Below, piece by piece: positions 37,075 to 48,263 of a DNA stretch of 64,000 bases (position 1 is the first letter of the stretch; every line of letters begins with the position of its first letter). The notes beneath the pieces were generated by a model. That model was not told the DNA's origin. It made no database searches and saw only the letters and a program-made list of their open reading frames with translations. Source of the DNA: Podarcis raffonei. Lineage: Eukaryota; Chordata; Lepidosauria; Squamata; Lacertidae. The translations under genes were made by a program, and so were the position numbers. Where the stretch lies: contig NC_070602.1 of assembly GCF_027172205.1 (NCBI RefSeq), positions 57,493,520-57,557,519 on the forward strand. Direction: 5' to 3'.

Positions 37075-38148
37075 GTACTGTATTGTAAAATACAAACCTG
37101 GAAAAGGGATATTGATTGCAGACCTCCATTATCCAACTTAATCGAAAGACAGGATGCTTAAGAGGAGGTCTACCAAGAGAACAAGTGCACATCTGTGACA
37201 ACCACCCACATTTTGAAGAGTTAAATGCTTGTAAACTAGATCTGAAACAGATACCTGGGTGGCTATTTGATGGAGAAGCTGTAAACCTCTCAGGAAGACA
37301 TGATGGATACAAGCTTTTCTCGTTGAAACCATCCCTACTCTCTCCTATATCCACTGCAGGGCCATCCACTGCATGTAATGGTAGTGTGAACTGTATAATC
37401 TTCAAAATACACTTTAAAAGCAATACATATAGTGTCTGTGTTATACGTTTTCAGCAGAAATGTGGATTGTATGAACAAACAGAATATGTTTGGGAGCTGA
37501 AGTTTGGAACAGTCCAGCTTGCTGGTTTCTCTGGCTGTTGTCTTAAAATTATTGCCACTATTACCATTGACCTTGAAGTATTAAACTGCCAGCCAATCAT
37601 TTTCCTCCTATCTGTCTCTTTCTGCAGTTCTCCTTTCCTATTTCTCTTTTCAAGCTGACTCAATCTTTTTGGTTGCTGAGCATACTCAGTTCTTCTTGGG
37701 CTGGGTTGGACTTGGGTTGTTTCCCCCCTGTTAGATTTTCTTTTTAAAATATTTTTGTACGTGTTTCTCCAAACCTCCTACAGGGTTCCCAGAGCATGCT
37801 GCTACCTGCTTCTTTCCCAGTGCAGCCTAAAAGCAAATAAATAAATAAATAGTAAAATCTTTTTAAAACGTGTAACATAATTTAATTTGAAAACAGCACC
37901 ATTATCAAACTAGAGTTCCCGGGAAGCTATGGAAGCTATGACTGTTAAAACTGATGTAATAGTGGAAGGGAGGGGTATATTAGTGTAAAAAAAAATGTAA
38001 GAAGGTAACTTTGTTCATTTGCCTCCTTGTCAAGGCTCAGTTGATATTCTCTCTCCTAAAGTCTAATAACAGCTTTGAATGGAACAAACAAATTATGGGC
38101 ATGGCCCCAGTCTCATGTGTATTTCTCTTTCTAGACTTCAGGGGAGCC

Positions 38149-41010
38149 ATGGACAAAATGAACAGCATTCTGCTTACAATATTCATTATTGTAACTGTGT
38201 CCTGCAGTTCCGGTAGGTATCCTCCTTGAAGCTCCTTGAAGGGAGTAGCTCAGTGACCACTGAACACCTGTGCAGTGGTGTAAATTTGATGGAAACCTAT
38301 AGAAAGTTTTCAGTTTCTATTGTATCTGTTCAAGTACTGTACAGAATACAGCAACTGATGTGAACATAGCAGTTGGCATACAGTTAACCAGAAGGGATTT
38401 TAAAGCCTGAGAGGAGAAGATGGGGAATGGTCCTGAACAACATGCAACCTAGCAAGCATTCTGTGCAATCCTTTGGTGGATGTGTCCATCAAATGCTGTA
38501 CTTGTTTTGTTGGTAAACTTTGAATTATTATTTTGTATATAATGCACAGCCTAGGAAACACAGCAGGTTAGTCAGCACAAACATAATAAATAGTGATGTA
38601 GTAGTGACCTATCAGGTGCTTAACACATATGCTTGGGTTTACATATCCCATGTGCAGGCACCAAAAATGGGAAATTTGCTTACTTCCATCATACATGGCA
38701 GGTGAGTTTCTTTGATGTAGTCAGTCAGGAATCAGCATGGCAGGGACACGGAACCCATAGCTCTCCAGCTGCTTTTGGACTCCAGCTCCCATCTTTGCTG
38801 ACCATGGGGCTATGCTGCCTAGGGCTGATAGGAGCTGGAGTTGAACAGCATCTGGAGGCTATAGGTTCTCTGTCCCTGGAAGAGGGTTTCCACAGCAATT
38901 AGTGGAAACAGGTAGAGTTGGATGGCAGTTGAGGCAAAATCTTCCATCATATCTATCTGCCTGGATATTCTACATAATGAACAGTTTGTTTTTAGATGTC
39001 AACTTACTGTTGTCTAATTCATAATGCAGATGCACTTAAGCCTATTGATTTCTTAAGACTGAACTCTCACCAGGAGCCAAAAGCTGCCCAGTTCAATCCT
39101 TTGTCCAGTAGGGGGCTCTTCCTCTCTATTTGTCTCATTACCTACTACTGTGTCAAAGTGATCAAACTTGGACAGGAGAGAAGATTTCCTTGAGTTCTTT
39201 GGTTATTAGTTGAATCCTAGTTCAATTTAAAAAACAACAACCCTGCCTTTAAAAATGTCCTATATAAGGTCCATAAAAAGAAAAAGTATTTTACACTTTA
39301 CTATTGGAGACGGAAAAGCAAAAAAGAAACTTTTGGCGTAGTGATCAAAGCAGTGATGTGTCGTGAGTTTTCCTTTTACCAAAAATTGAATTGGGTTCTG
39401 AAGCGACAGCTACTCAGGTGAGCTGGAGGTCCCCAAATCTTACTCTAGGCACAAACTATTTAAGTGGCATTAGGAAAGCTGCCATCCTCTCTCCTCCTCC
39501 AATATTCATTATGATGTGAGTAATCATATTGGCCTAATGTTTGTTTACTGTGGCAGTGTACGTAAAATACTTTAGATTATCGTGCTATATAGATATTTTG
39601 TTAGTTTAACAAAATCTCCCTTTGTATCTCAGGCTATGCACTCCGATGTTACACTTGCGAACAAAGCCCCTTCCTGTGTAGGACAAACCTTACCTGTAGC
39701 TACGAAGAAGATGCTTGCTTGCAAATTAGGTTTGGTATGTATAATATGCAGCAGTATATCAGTCTCACTCTTGGTTTGAGTGTCTCTTGCAGCACAATCC
39801 TACTACTAATAAGCCCTTTCTGAACATTTTCCAACTCTACAATCTCCTTTTTGAGATGAGGCAATCTGTACTGTACATAGTATGCAAAGTGCAGCCGCAC
39901 CATAGATTTGCATAGTGGCATTATATGAGAAGTCCTTTTCTCAGAAAGCCCGTTTCATACAATCATCCTTTGGGGCCCAGTTTGCTGCATCCCTTATCAG
40001 CCTTTCTCAACCTGTGGGTCCCCAGATGTTGTTGAACTACAACTCCCATCATCCCTAGCTAGCAAGAACAGAGCTCGGGGATGATGGGAGTTGTACAACA
40101 TCTGGGGACCCACAGGTTGAGAACCGCTGCGGGCTTAGCTTAAGGCAGGCTTCCTCAACCTCGGCCCTCCAGATGTTTTGAGACTACAATTCCCGGCATC
40201 TCTGACCATTGGTCCTGCTAGCTAGGGATCATGGGAGTTGTACGCCAAAAACATCTGGAGGGCTGAGGTTGAGGAAGCCTGGCTTAAGGTTATATTATAT
40301 TTTTACATATCTGCTTCTTTCTTTTGCATAATTTAATTCCAGTGTTTAGGGTTTCTTTCTTTTTTTAAAGAAGTGGTTTGTTTTTGAGATGGAGTAGAAG
40401 CTAGGAGTGGCATGAGAATCTGACGTAGATGATTTATCTGCTTGACATGGGATGAGGGAAAAAGCTATGTCGTGCACTAAAGCAGCCCCTTCTGTGAACA
40501 GGAGTCCTTCCGTTCACAAAAGAGCAACTCAAGATCCACTCCAATACTCAATGGGATTATACCCTACATCTATGCAAGATGGGGCAACTACTGCAAAGTA
40601 CTGAGACATTTGGTTTTTTTTTTTTTTTGAAGCTTCCATATTTACCATATAAACCATATTATAAGTTATGGTATCCTTATAAAGTTATCAAATCAGCAGC
40701 TTTTGTTAAGCATTGTTGTTTTTTAAAAAAATTCAACAGAAAGCAAACGTATTTTAAGCTGTCAAGTTTTCAATTGCTTATTTTGGGACATAATTTTTGT
40801 TTTTGTTTTTTTACAGTGCATTTAAGAACCTATAGCTGCTGGAAAATGTCACAGTGTACCACAGAACAAGTTGCCAATTACTTTAACGCTGACAGTTTTA
40901 GGTTCCTTTGCTGCCAAAGAGATCTCTGCAACAAAAGTTTAAACACCATGGTCAGTACGGTTCCTCTAGCCATTTCTGCAATGACTGTGATTTGGATGAT
41001 GTTCCTGTGA
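38149..41010 (+). CDS. CD59: CD59-like GPI-anchored complement inhibitor, copy 1 (complete)
   Basis: CD59 is a GPI-anchored cell-surface protein that blocks the membrane attack complex by binding C8 and C9. Three coding exons: 38149-38212, 39633-39734, 40817-41010; both introns phase 1, as in human CD59. Product 119 aa. Signal peptide about 1-24 (MDKMNSILLTIFIIVTVSCS), then a single LU/three-finger domain starting LRCYTCEQ with ten cysteines and ending CCQRDLCN, and a hydrophobic C-terminus (PLAISAMTVIWMMFL) typical of GPI attachment. The loop CWKMSQC keeps the Trp40-equivalent, and Asp24 is kept (EDAC). Positions equivalent to human Arg53 and Glu56 are Tyr and Ala. A sequon NLT lies just before the fourth cysteine. 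The donor at 39735 (GTATGT) was chosen over GTTTGG at 39730 because it keeps the family's phase 1 junction. A CpG island at 34.3 kb probably drives it. Confidence 0.93.
38213..39632. other. CD59 copy 1 intron after the signal-peptide exon
   Basis: Contains one hAT-like MITE (38741-38878). No additional exon seen. Confidence 0.65.
38741..38878. mobile_element. hAT-like MITE, CAGGG ends
   Basis: Starts CAGGGACACGGAACCCATAG and ends CTATAGGTTCTCTGTCCCTG, an inverted repeat. The interior has mirrored GGACTCCAGCTCCCAT and GGAGCTGGAGTTGAACA arms. Flanking 8-mers do not match well, so no duplication is claimed. Confidence 0.65.
39998..40129. mobile_element. hAT-like MITE in CD59 copy 1 intron
   Basis: Left end CAGCCTTTCTCAACCTGTGG pairs with right end CACAGGTTGAGAACCGCTG; inner arms ACTACAACTCCCATCATCCC and GGATGATGGGAGTTGTACAA also pair, so the element is nearly one long palindrome with a short centre. 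The 8-mers at its edges do not match. Confidence 0.75.
40146..40281. mobile_element. hAT-like MITE with perfect 8-bp target duplication
   Basis: Starts CAGGCTTCCTCAACCTCGGC and ends GAGGTTGAGGAAGCCTG. It is bounded by identical GCTTAAGG at 40138-40145 and 40282-40289. CA...TG ends plus an 8-bp duplication are the hAT signature. It sits 16 bases from the previous MITE. Confidence 0.9.
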
Positions 41011-41221
41011 TATGGAGCTTTTAAAAATGTGTTGTCTATACACACCACACTTTCCCATCCTTTTTTTTAGTTGATATGTCTGCAGCATTTGGAGAAGGGG
41101 TGCATTGTCTTAAGTATTCAGATACACAAAAGAGAAGGAGCTGCCAGGACAGGTTAAAATCCCCTTTTCAGATAACTTGGAAAACAGGAAAACTCTCCTG
41201 AATGAGAGAAACCCATTCTGT

Positions 41222-41227
41222 AATAAA
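41222..41227 (+). terminator. Poly(A) signal of CD59 copy 1 (AATAAA)
   Basis: First canonical AATAAA, 212 bases after the stop. A second one at 41523-41528 could give a longer 3' UTR. Confidence 0.55.
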
Positions 41228-42255
41228 ATGTTCTCAGCCAGTGTATTCTGATGTCCTTTAGCAACTGAGCCACCTCCATGATTCTTAGGGCTGGTCAACA
41301 GCCGGGGGGGTGGGGGGAGGCTGCTCCAGATGGCAGTTCTTATGTAGAAACAAACACATTCTTTCTTAGCTATCTGGAATCTTTCATATCCAACACTTGC
41401 AGAGATCAAAAGAGAGCTGTATGCAAAGAGCCATCTACTTAATGGACCTAATATGCAAATCATCCCTATTTGTACAGCACATTATATTTCTAGGTGCTTG
41501 GTGGCAGAGCAGAGGAATTCCCAATAAAATCAAATTTAAGTCGGCAAGAAAAAATTGACACCAAGACATGACGCTTACTGGGCTTAGACTAGCATCCAAA
41601 CCCCCTTGGCACCAGGCTGGGGAAGGTTCAGACTGGGCAGCAGTGTCTCTCTGCCTAGCCCTGCCAGTGATTCCAGAGTCCCTCTGCTGGTGCAGAGCTT
41701 TCCATTCTGACTGCTGAATGGGTGGGCAGAAGTACTACTGGTGGGATCCTCATCAGTGGTAGGCCACAGTAAGCCCCATCAGTGGTAGGTCACAGTAAGC
41801 CCCAAAATTGGGCATTCTGGGAGGAGCAGAGCCAGCTGGGATCCCATGCAAGTCCTGCTGCTGTCATTTGATGGCCTCAGGCCCAATCTGGGTCTGCTTG
41901 CTGCTCCTGTCTGGTATGCAGCCCCCCCTACACAGCCCCCCCCTTCCACCTTGACTGACATAAGTGACAGGGCAGTGGATGCCATGGTGGCTCTGCCAGT
42001 CCATCTCAGTCCATTGCTGCCCTCTCAGCCTCTTTATCTTGCCCTCAAGACTCTCCCTATCCTTACTCCATGCCTTCCTCAAAGCTGGAATGGGTCCTTG
42101 ACCTGTGATAATGCCTCCTGCTTCCTTTGATGGAAATGATGCGCATAGAAGCCTGCCCTATAAAGAAAAGGGTTGTGTCTACTGATCACTTTGGTCTCTA
42201 GCCCTGCTCACCATTGACATGCTGTCCCTGGAAGGAGAAAATTCAGCCCTTGGTC

Positions 42256-42350
42256 CATGGGCATAGCCAGGATTTTTGTTGGAGGGGGCAGAACCTCTGT
42301 TAGCTATGTATTTTTATTGATTTAGGGGGGCAGCTGCCCCCTCTTGGCTG
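42256..42350 (+). mobile_element. CATGGGCGTAGCC-type MITE, truncated
   Basis: Begins CATGGGCATAGCCAGGATTT and runs into GGGGGGCAGCTGCCCCCTC without its right terminus. Same family as 47026-47258 and 48141-48263. Confidence 0.6.
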
Positions 42351-42948
42351 AAAAGAACATACCCTGACCCTTTCTTAGACTGTAAGTCAACTAGATTCAC
42401 AGGCAGCTTGTGTTGATGACAATGTTGTTGGTATTGTAGTTTGATTTGGTCAAAGTCTTATATAAACATCTGGAGTGGTGGTGAGTAATCTGCCTCTGCT
42501 CAGCTTTAAAATGCTAAAACACTGCAGCAAAATGCTTGTATCATTGTTTCATTTGCAGAAGTCTTGCTGATAAACGTGTAGTAGCCTATATCTGCTGTTT
42601 GAACACTTACTTCCTGATCCTTATAGCACACTTACATGCAATTCCCTCATATAGCAATGAAGCTTACCTTCAGAAAGTGCATTTCGAATTGCAGCCTAAT
42701 GACATTTCAACTTTGAGTTTAGTGTGAAGACTTTGTCCAATGAGGGGAGGCTCTTTATACTGTAATCAGATGTGAAACGCATTAGCCTACTATTTGTTGG
42801 TATATATGACGGCCTATAGTTATTACTCTTTCTATGGTCATTCAAGAAACAATGCACTTCTTGCCATGTTTTTTTAAACTGCCAATATACTACTAGCATT
42901 GCAATAAATGCATTTACTATGAATAATGCTTATATACTATGTATATAG

Positions 42949-43077
42949 CAAGGGTGGTGAATCTGTGGCCCTCTGGATGTTGTTGAATTCCGATTCCCAT
43001 TAGTCCTGACCACTGGCCATGCTTGTTGGGACTGATGGTGTAACAACTTCAGGGCAGCCACAGGTTCTTGATCCCTG
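42949..43077. mobile_element. hAT-like MITE
   Basis: Left end CAAGGGTGGTGAATCTGTGG pairs imperfectly with right end CCACAGGTTCTTGATCCCTG. Flanking 8-mers GTATATAG and CTATAAAG agree at six of eight bases, consistent with an old target duplication. Confidence 0.65.
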
Positions 43078-43555
43078 CTATAAAGAGCACACTGGCTTTG
43101 TTTACAATTACACCCATTGAATAGACAGTAGCTACTTTTTAGAATTCTTCTTTCTTCTGCAATAGTCTTCCATGCACTGGTCTTCCATGTTATTCTTGTG
43201 TGTGTGTGTGTCCTTTCAGGTGGTAACGGGCTAGTTGTGGGGACAAAAAGCTTTCCCTCCCCACCCAAAAAAATCTTTAGTTGCTGTTAACCTTCACTCC
43301 AGGATAGCACACATCTAATTTTCAGCCGTTGTACGCAGATAGTGCCACATTTTCCATTTATACACTATACATGTTTCATCAACATGGATTTGTTAAACAA
43401 ACTGTTCAGTCACTTGGAACATGACTGGTGATGGTTATTTTTTAAAACAACAACTATAAAACAGTAAATAAAACACACCTCTGTGTAATGTGTGGTTGTT
43501 TGGAAATTAGGAACATAAGAAGCTGCCTTCTATGCAGCCTTATATAGCTCGGTAC

Positions 43556-43685
43556 CAACGTCCCCCAACCTGGTGCCATCCAAATGTTTTAGATTCCAAC
43601 TCTTGTCAGTTCCATACAGCCCAGGCAAAATTCAGAAATGATGGGTAATCCAAAACATCTGGATGGACCAGGTTGGGAAAGGCTG
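43556..43685. mobile_element. hAT-like MITE
   Basis: Left arm CCCCCAACCTGGTGCCATCC pairs with right arm GGATGGACCAGGTTGGGAAA. A related partial copy lies at about 43885-43985. Confidence 0.6.
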
Positions 43686-44426
43686 GTTTATACTAACTGG
43701 CAGGGAAATTTCAGACAGGGCCTCTTTCCAGCCCTTCCTGGAGATTCCAGGGGTGACACCTTCTGTGTGCAAAACAGATGTTCTACCAATGCTATGTTCA
43801 TACCAAAGCTGTGTCCCCTTTCCAAGTTGTGTTGCATTGAAGCAATAGAAAAGATCAGGAATAGACAATGTGATGTCCTTTGCTTGATAAGGGTCCCAGC
43901 TCCCATCATCCCTGACCAATGGACATGCTGGCTGGGAATTGCCGTCCAAAACATCTGGCTGACACCACATTGGCTACCCTTCTCCAAGACTCTTGGACAG
44001 TGAAAGCACTTTTTAAGAAGCATAATGTATATGAATGGAAAGGTCACATTTCTGCACTCCTACATTTGGATAATCTACATTTGGGAATCATTGTTCACAC
44101 TCCCAACTCTTGTCAAATATTTCCTATAGAGTGTAGGCCACATAGAGCCTATAGCAACTTTGAATCAAAACATTATCCTGTACTGATTACATGTCTATGT
44201 TCTGTCTTGATTTTTTTTAACAAATGTCCAGTGAAAAAAATAATACACAGCTGGCAGCATTGTCAGACAGCAGCAAAATTACACTGAGGTCAATGGTTAT
44301 GTTGCACACACAAGGCATTCATGCAGCATTGACACACTGTTTGAAAGCAGCAAGTTTTCTGAAATTTTTCCAGAAGACTCCAACAAGTGCCTAAGGGCAC
44401 AGTGAAACCCATTAGCTCACTACAAT

Positions 44427-44560
44427 CAGTGCTTTTTTTTTTCTTTAGAAAAATAGCTGCTGGTATCATGAAGCTGTTACAGTAAGTGGCACACTTTTTA
44501 ACAACAAAAAAGAGGTGCCAGTACTGCATACCTTTGAGTGCCACCTAAAAAAAAGCACTG
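44427..44560. mobile_element. hAT-like MITE with perfect 8-bp target duplication
   Basis: Ends CAGTGCTTTTTTTTTCT and TAAAAAAAAGCACTG form a terminal inverted repeat. Identical flanks ACTACAAT lie at 44419-44426 and 44561-44568. 134 bases, no coding capacity. Confidence 0.88.
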
Positions 44561-44887
44561 ACTACAATAATGTGTAAATATAATAATTATTCCAATAAAG
44601 ATTCCAATGAAAGTAGAAATGTTGCCAAATTTGCCAAAATTTCTACCAGAGCCCGTATTGCATACAGCTTGACACAAACATGATTATGTGCATAATATAT
44701 ACATCTTGTGAATAATTTAGCATCTAATTAGTCTGAATTTTTTAAAGAAAAAAGTCTAAACATCTGGTAGTCATCAAGCTGGCAAAGGCTGTTTGAGTAT
44801 ATAAAGAATGCTCATGCAGCACATTTTTAAAGGGGCAGGGAGGCACAAAACAGTCAATCCGTTGCCTGCTGCCAGGCAATATGGAAG

Positions 44888-44889
<2 letters not shown>

Positions 44890-44929
<40 letters not shown>
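44890..44929. repeat. (GT)n microsatellite
   Basis: Twenty uninterrupted GT units. Confidence 0.97.
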
Positions 44930-44935
<6 letters not shown>

Positions 44936-45245
44936 GGGTCAACCCCAGGCTGAAGGAGCTGAGGGGTCAGGGGGAAATCCACAGGATGAAGAAAATAAAA
45001 ATCCCTTTAGGATGGCTAGGTGCAAAAGATGACAGGGGCTCCTAAACTTTTAACAGTATCTGAGGGAATTTCAGCAGATGTAGTTTGCCTGATAAGCTAC
45101 ACCTGCTGAAATTCCTGCTCCTGCACAGGTATTAAAGGTACAGGAATGTGTGACTTGCTTGAGACTGAGGGCTCACTACAGCCCTGTTTTAAGCCCCACT
45201 TTGAACCTGACTCAGTTGCTGCTAGCAGAGCATTCCTATATACAT

Positions 45246-45318
45246 CTGCTCAGAGTTAAGTCTCATTAAATTCAGCGGAGCTTACTCCCAGGAAAGTGTG
45301 CCTAGGATTGTAGCCTAA
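45246..45318. repeat. Dispersed repeat, imperfect palindrome family
   Basis: TTAAGTCTCATTAAATTCAG, then CTTACTCCCAGGAAAGTGTG and CCTAGGATTGTAGCC; same family as 3170-3255. Confidence 0.5.
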
Positions 45319-45556
45319 GCACCACAGCATCTGAGTTATATAAACTGGCATAGTTGCAACGAGTTCCCTAGCCATCAGTTTTCTTTCTCCATGTTCTCCA
45401 ACTTGTGCCTAACAAGCCCTGAAATGACCCTATCAGTATCCCCAAGGATTGCCCTTTTGTGAATTAATGTTAATGAAATAATCTAGTGTAGATAAACAAG
45501 CAGGCATGCTTCCTGTAAGTAAAAGGGGTTGAATAAATTTTTATAAAGCCATTTCC

Positions 45557-45559
<3 letters not shown>

Positions 45560-45591
<32 letters not shown>
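45560..45591. repeat. (GA)n microsatellite
   Basis: About 16 GA units. Confidence 0.97.
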
Positions 45592-45594
<3 letters not shown>

Positions 45595-47025
45595 TGCATC
45601 ACACCAGCCAGAATAAGGAAGGACAAAGATACTGTGTGGTTTGAAAAAGATACAGATATAGAATGTGGTGAAAATTGGCTGCAAGCCTGGGAATCAGTTA
45701 TTGCTAACTGGTGAGAAGAAAAAAAGAAATAGAAGATTAGCAGAGCCCCAAGTCAGAAGAAGAACAGACACAACAGGATTCTGTCATGGCTGCACAAGAT
45801 ATCACCAAAGAGGCATGGGTAGCTAGCTACCTGTGCAAGTATGAAGTGTAACTGGTAGTGTAAAAACCTGCTATTCTGCTAGTTAAAGTTAATAAATAGG
45901 TAAAAGAAAATCCACCTGTCTAGATTCCTGCCCTTGCAGAGTGGTCTAGTGGCACTTTTAAGAAAATAGAAGTAGGAACACCCCCTCAGCCTCTCATGGA
46001 GAACACAGGACAATGGTGTAGTGCCAAAAGAAATTAGCAGTGCTGCAGGCCAAAGGGGTAAGCAAGAGAGCCAGGGGCTGAAGATATGCACCCACCTAGG
46101 TTTGATGTTTAACAGAGCAAACCTATACATGTCTTCTCAGAACCAAGTTTCACCAAGTGCAACAGGATTTACGCCCAGGTAAGTGAAATAACTCCCTCTC
46201 ACAGTAACCTCAGGTGATGAGGACCAGCTGAAATGGACCCCAAACTGAGCCAGGAACAATGGTATTTAATGAATACCTACTAAATGGCAATGTCATATTA
46301 GACACAATATTATCCTAGCAATAAACTCCACAACTCAACCCCTGTAAAATGCATACATTATTAATATAAACAATTCATCAGAACATTTAAATAATAATAC
46401 CCCATTAATATGTACAATAAAACATGTGGTCTGCATATTTAAAAATGTCTGAAGGTTCTCCATTCATTTCACAATCTCCTATAACAGCACATTTATTGTG
46501 CAGATCAAGCCCAGCCCACTGAACCTTCACAAGAATTTGCCAGGCTATTTATTCCATCCTGCAAAATGTTGGAAGGTGTGTCTTCCTTTATGGCCACGTG
46601 GCCAGCCTTGAACTTCTCACACACCCCATCTAAAAGGGGCCTCCGCTACAATTCAGGGCTGCTCAGAACTGACTTTGTGGAGTAGCAATGCGCACATTTT
46701 AGTTTTTCTGACCTGGCACCTGTTTAAATAACGACCGAGAAACCTCTGGCTGGTGACTCTTTCCTCTGACAGCCTTTTTCTCCTTTGGATATCTGGTTTT
46801 CAGTAGGCGGGTTCCCAACTGTGCTTCAACATAAAATACAGACGCAGAGCGTCCTTCAGCAGACTCAGATACGGATCTTAAAACTGAAACCCTACTCGGC
46901 GGAGGGGGGAAGCGGCGGGGAATCTGCTGGATTCGATAGAGAACATCCCGTTTTCTATTTTCAGGCGCTGCAGCTGAGCAATAATTAGCAGGTGATATTT
47001 GATCGAGGATCTATCAGAGTTCCGT

Positions 47026-47258
47026 CCTGGGAGTAGCCAGGATTTATGTTGGGGGGGGGGGGCAGGACACGCACCTGGCACCATCCTCTGGCAGATTCGG
47101 AATATTCAATAACAGTTGTTTTGAATTATTTTCTTTTGACCCCAAGTGCTCAGAAAAAAACCCTCTCAAATTATTTCTACGGTTTCTAGTTAAATATTTT
47201 TATTGATTGACTTGATTTAGGAGGGGGCAGTTGCTCCCCCCCCCCCGCTATACCCATG
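47026..47258 (+). mobile_element. CATGGGCGTAGCC-type MITE upstream of CD59 copy 2
   Basis: Begins CCTGGGAGTAGCCAGGATTT and ends GCTATACCCATG, with GGGGGGCAGG and GGGGGCAG blocks inside. Related to 48141-48263. It lies about 250 bases upstream of the CD59 copy 2 promoter. Confidence 0.65.
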
Positions 47259-47505
47259 AGTAGTGTTTATTTACCTCTCTCTCAGCAGTGACAGAGAGGG
47301 GCTGTGTACCATGCATTTAAAGCTCATAAAGTCCCCCAGGTATCCTGGGAACTATAATTTACCTCTCGCCGAGCTACAATTTCCAGCACCTGTAACAAAC
47401 TACAATCCCCCCTTTTTTAATGGGAGTCCTAAACTACAAATTCCTATCAAAGACAGTTTTGGATTTACGGTACTGGCAACGGAGCCGTTCCCTCTAGTTA
47501 ACCCA

Positions 47506-47669
47506 TGACGTCACCTTCCCCGCTAGCCCTTAAGCCAATCAGGAATCCCGCCCTCGGCCAATGAGGCTAAACCGAGGCTGGCTTTTGCTATATAAAAAAC
47601 AATTTTCCAGGGCCCAGCGGAGCAGCTGAGAGGCGTGTGTAGGTAGAAGCGCGGAGCAGCCGAGGAGGG
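47506..47669 (+). promoter_or_regulatory. TATA/CCAAT/CRE promoter and noncoding exon 1 of CD59 copy 2
   Basis: A compact promoter read in order: a full CRE TGACGTCA (47506-47513), two CCAAT boxes (47535-47539 and 47558-47562) and a TATA box TATATAAA (47589-47596). Transcription should start near 47620. A candidate noncoding exon 1 ends at 47669 before the donor GTGAGT. CpG-rich DNA continues to about 48010. The next exon on the + strand is the CD59 copy 2 signal-peptide exon, so I assign it to that gene by position. Confidence 0.75.
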
Positions 47670-48140
47670 GTGAGTGCAAGGGGCCTTTTCTTCCGCAGGG
47701 TCTTCTTGATCATCAGCGACACCCCCGCGGCTTCTCCTCCAGTCTTTCCAGTGCCTTCACTTTGTCGCTTTGCAAGATGCAAGCGGCGCGAATGGGGTCG
47801 GATCCCTGGGCGGATCCGGGAGGTGGGCGGGTCGGCGTGGGGAAAGCGCGTGGAAGGCATTCGGGACCGAAATAGCCGCTGGTTTAGCAGGCCGGTCTCG
47901 CGGAGAAGCCGAGGCAGGCGCAGCAATGCCCGGTTTCGAGCGCGGGGCTTGGAGGACGCGGCGCCGATCCCCCCCGCCCCCGACTTCGCGGTACGAAGCG
48001 AAGGGAAACGCGCACATATCGATACTAGGGGAGAGGTTTCCGTCATGCTGGAGAGCATTATCGTTATATAATAAATGCACGGGCTTGTCGTATATAAGGC
48101 CCTTCCAAGCTCGTTGTTCATTCCGGCGCATGGGCAGGGC

Positions 48141-48263
48141 CATAGGCGTAGCCTTAAATATAAATAAATAATCAATAAATCAATAAAAGTGCTTAACTGA
48201 GGCTCTGTCTTCCCCCAACAAAAGCTTGCTGCCCCCCCCCCAAAAATCCTGGCTACGCCCATG
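48141..48263. mobile_element. hAT-like MITE with perfect 8-bp target duplication
   Basis: Begins CATAGGCGTAGCC and ends GGCTACGCCCATG, a 13-base inverted repeat with one mismatch. Identical GGCAGGGC flanks lie at 48133-48140 and 48264-48271. It sits about 0.5 kb inside the first intron of CD59 copy 2. Confidence 0.88.

Larger units (their letters stand above)
34673..38134. other. 5' intron of CD59 copy 1
   Basis: Contains CR1 3' fragments in both orientations (36031-36106 antisense, 36850-37074 sense), a (CAA)n run (36648-36684) and, at 37090-37700, overlapping open frames on both strands (37116-37658 +, 36938-37423 -) with no recognisable domain. The frames overlap a CR1 end and are treated as chance. 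Confidence 0.55.
41011..47505. other. Region between the two CD59 copies
   Basis: Begins with the copy 1 3' UTR (poly(A) signals at 41222 and 41523), then about 6 kb with several hAT-like MITEs (42256-42350, 42949-43077, 43556-43685, 44427-44560, 47026-47258), TG and GA microsatellites and a dispersed repeat at 45246-45318. I searched for LU-domain cysteine patterns between the copies and found none, so there is no third copy here. Confidence 0.65.

Noticed and set aside
37116-37658. A 180-codon + frame (and a 161-codon frame on the opposite strand)
   Set aside because: No domain, signal or splice context; it overlaps the end of a CR1 fragment region and sits in the CD59 5' intron.
41011-47505. 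A third CD59 copy between or after the two genes
   Set aside because: No CxxC...CC...LCN pattern or phase 1 exon was found here or in 54-60 kb.
47588-48262. A 224-codon minus-strand frame over the CD59 copy 2 promoter
   Set aside because: It runs through CpG-rich promoter DNA and a MITE, and is Arg/Pro/Ala-biased, as expected of a GC-rich antisense frame.
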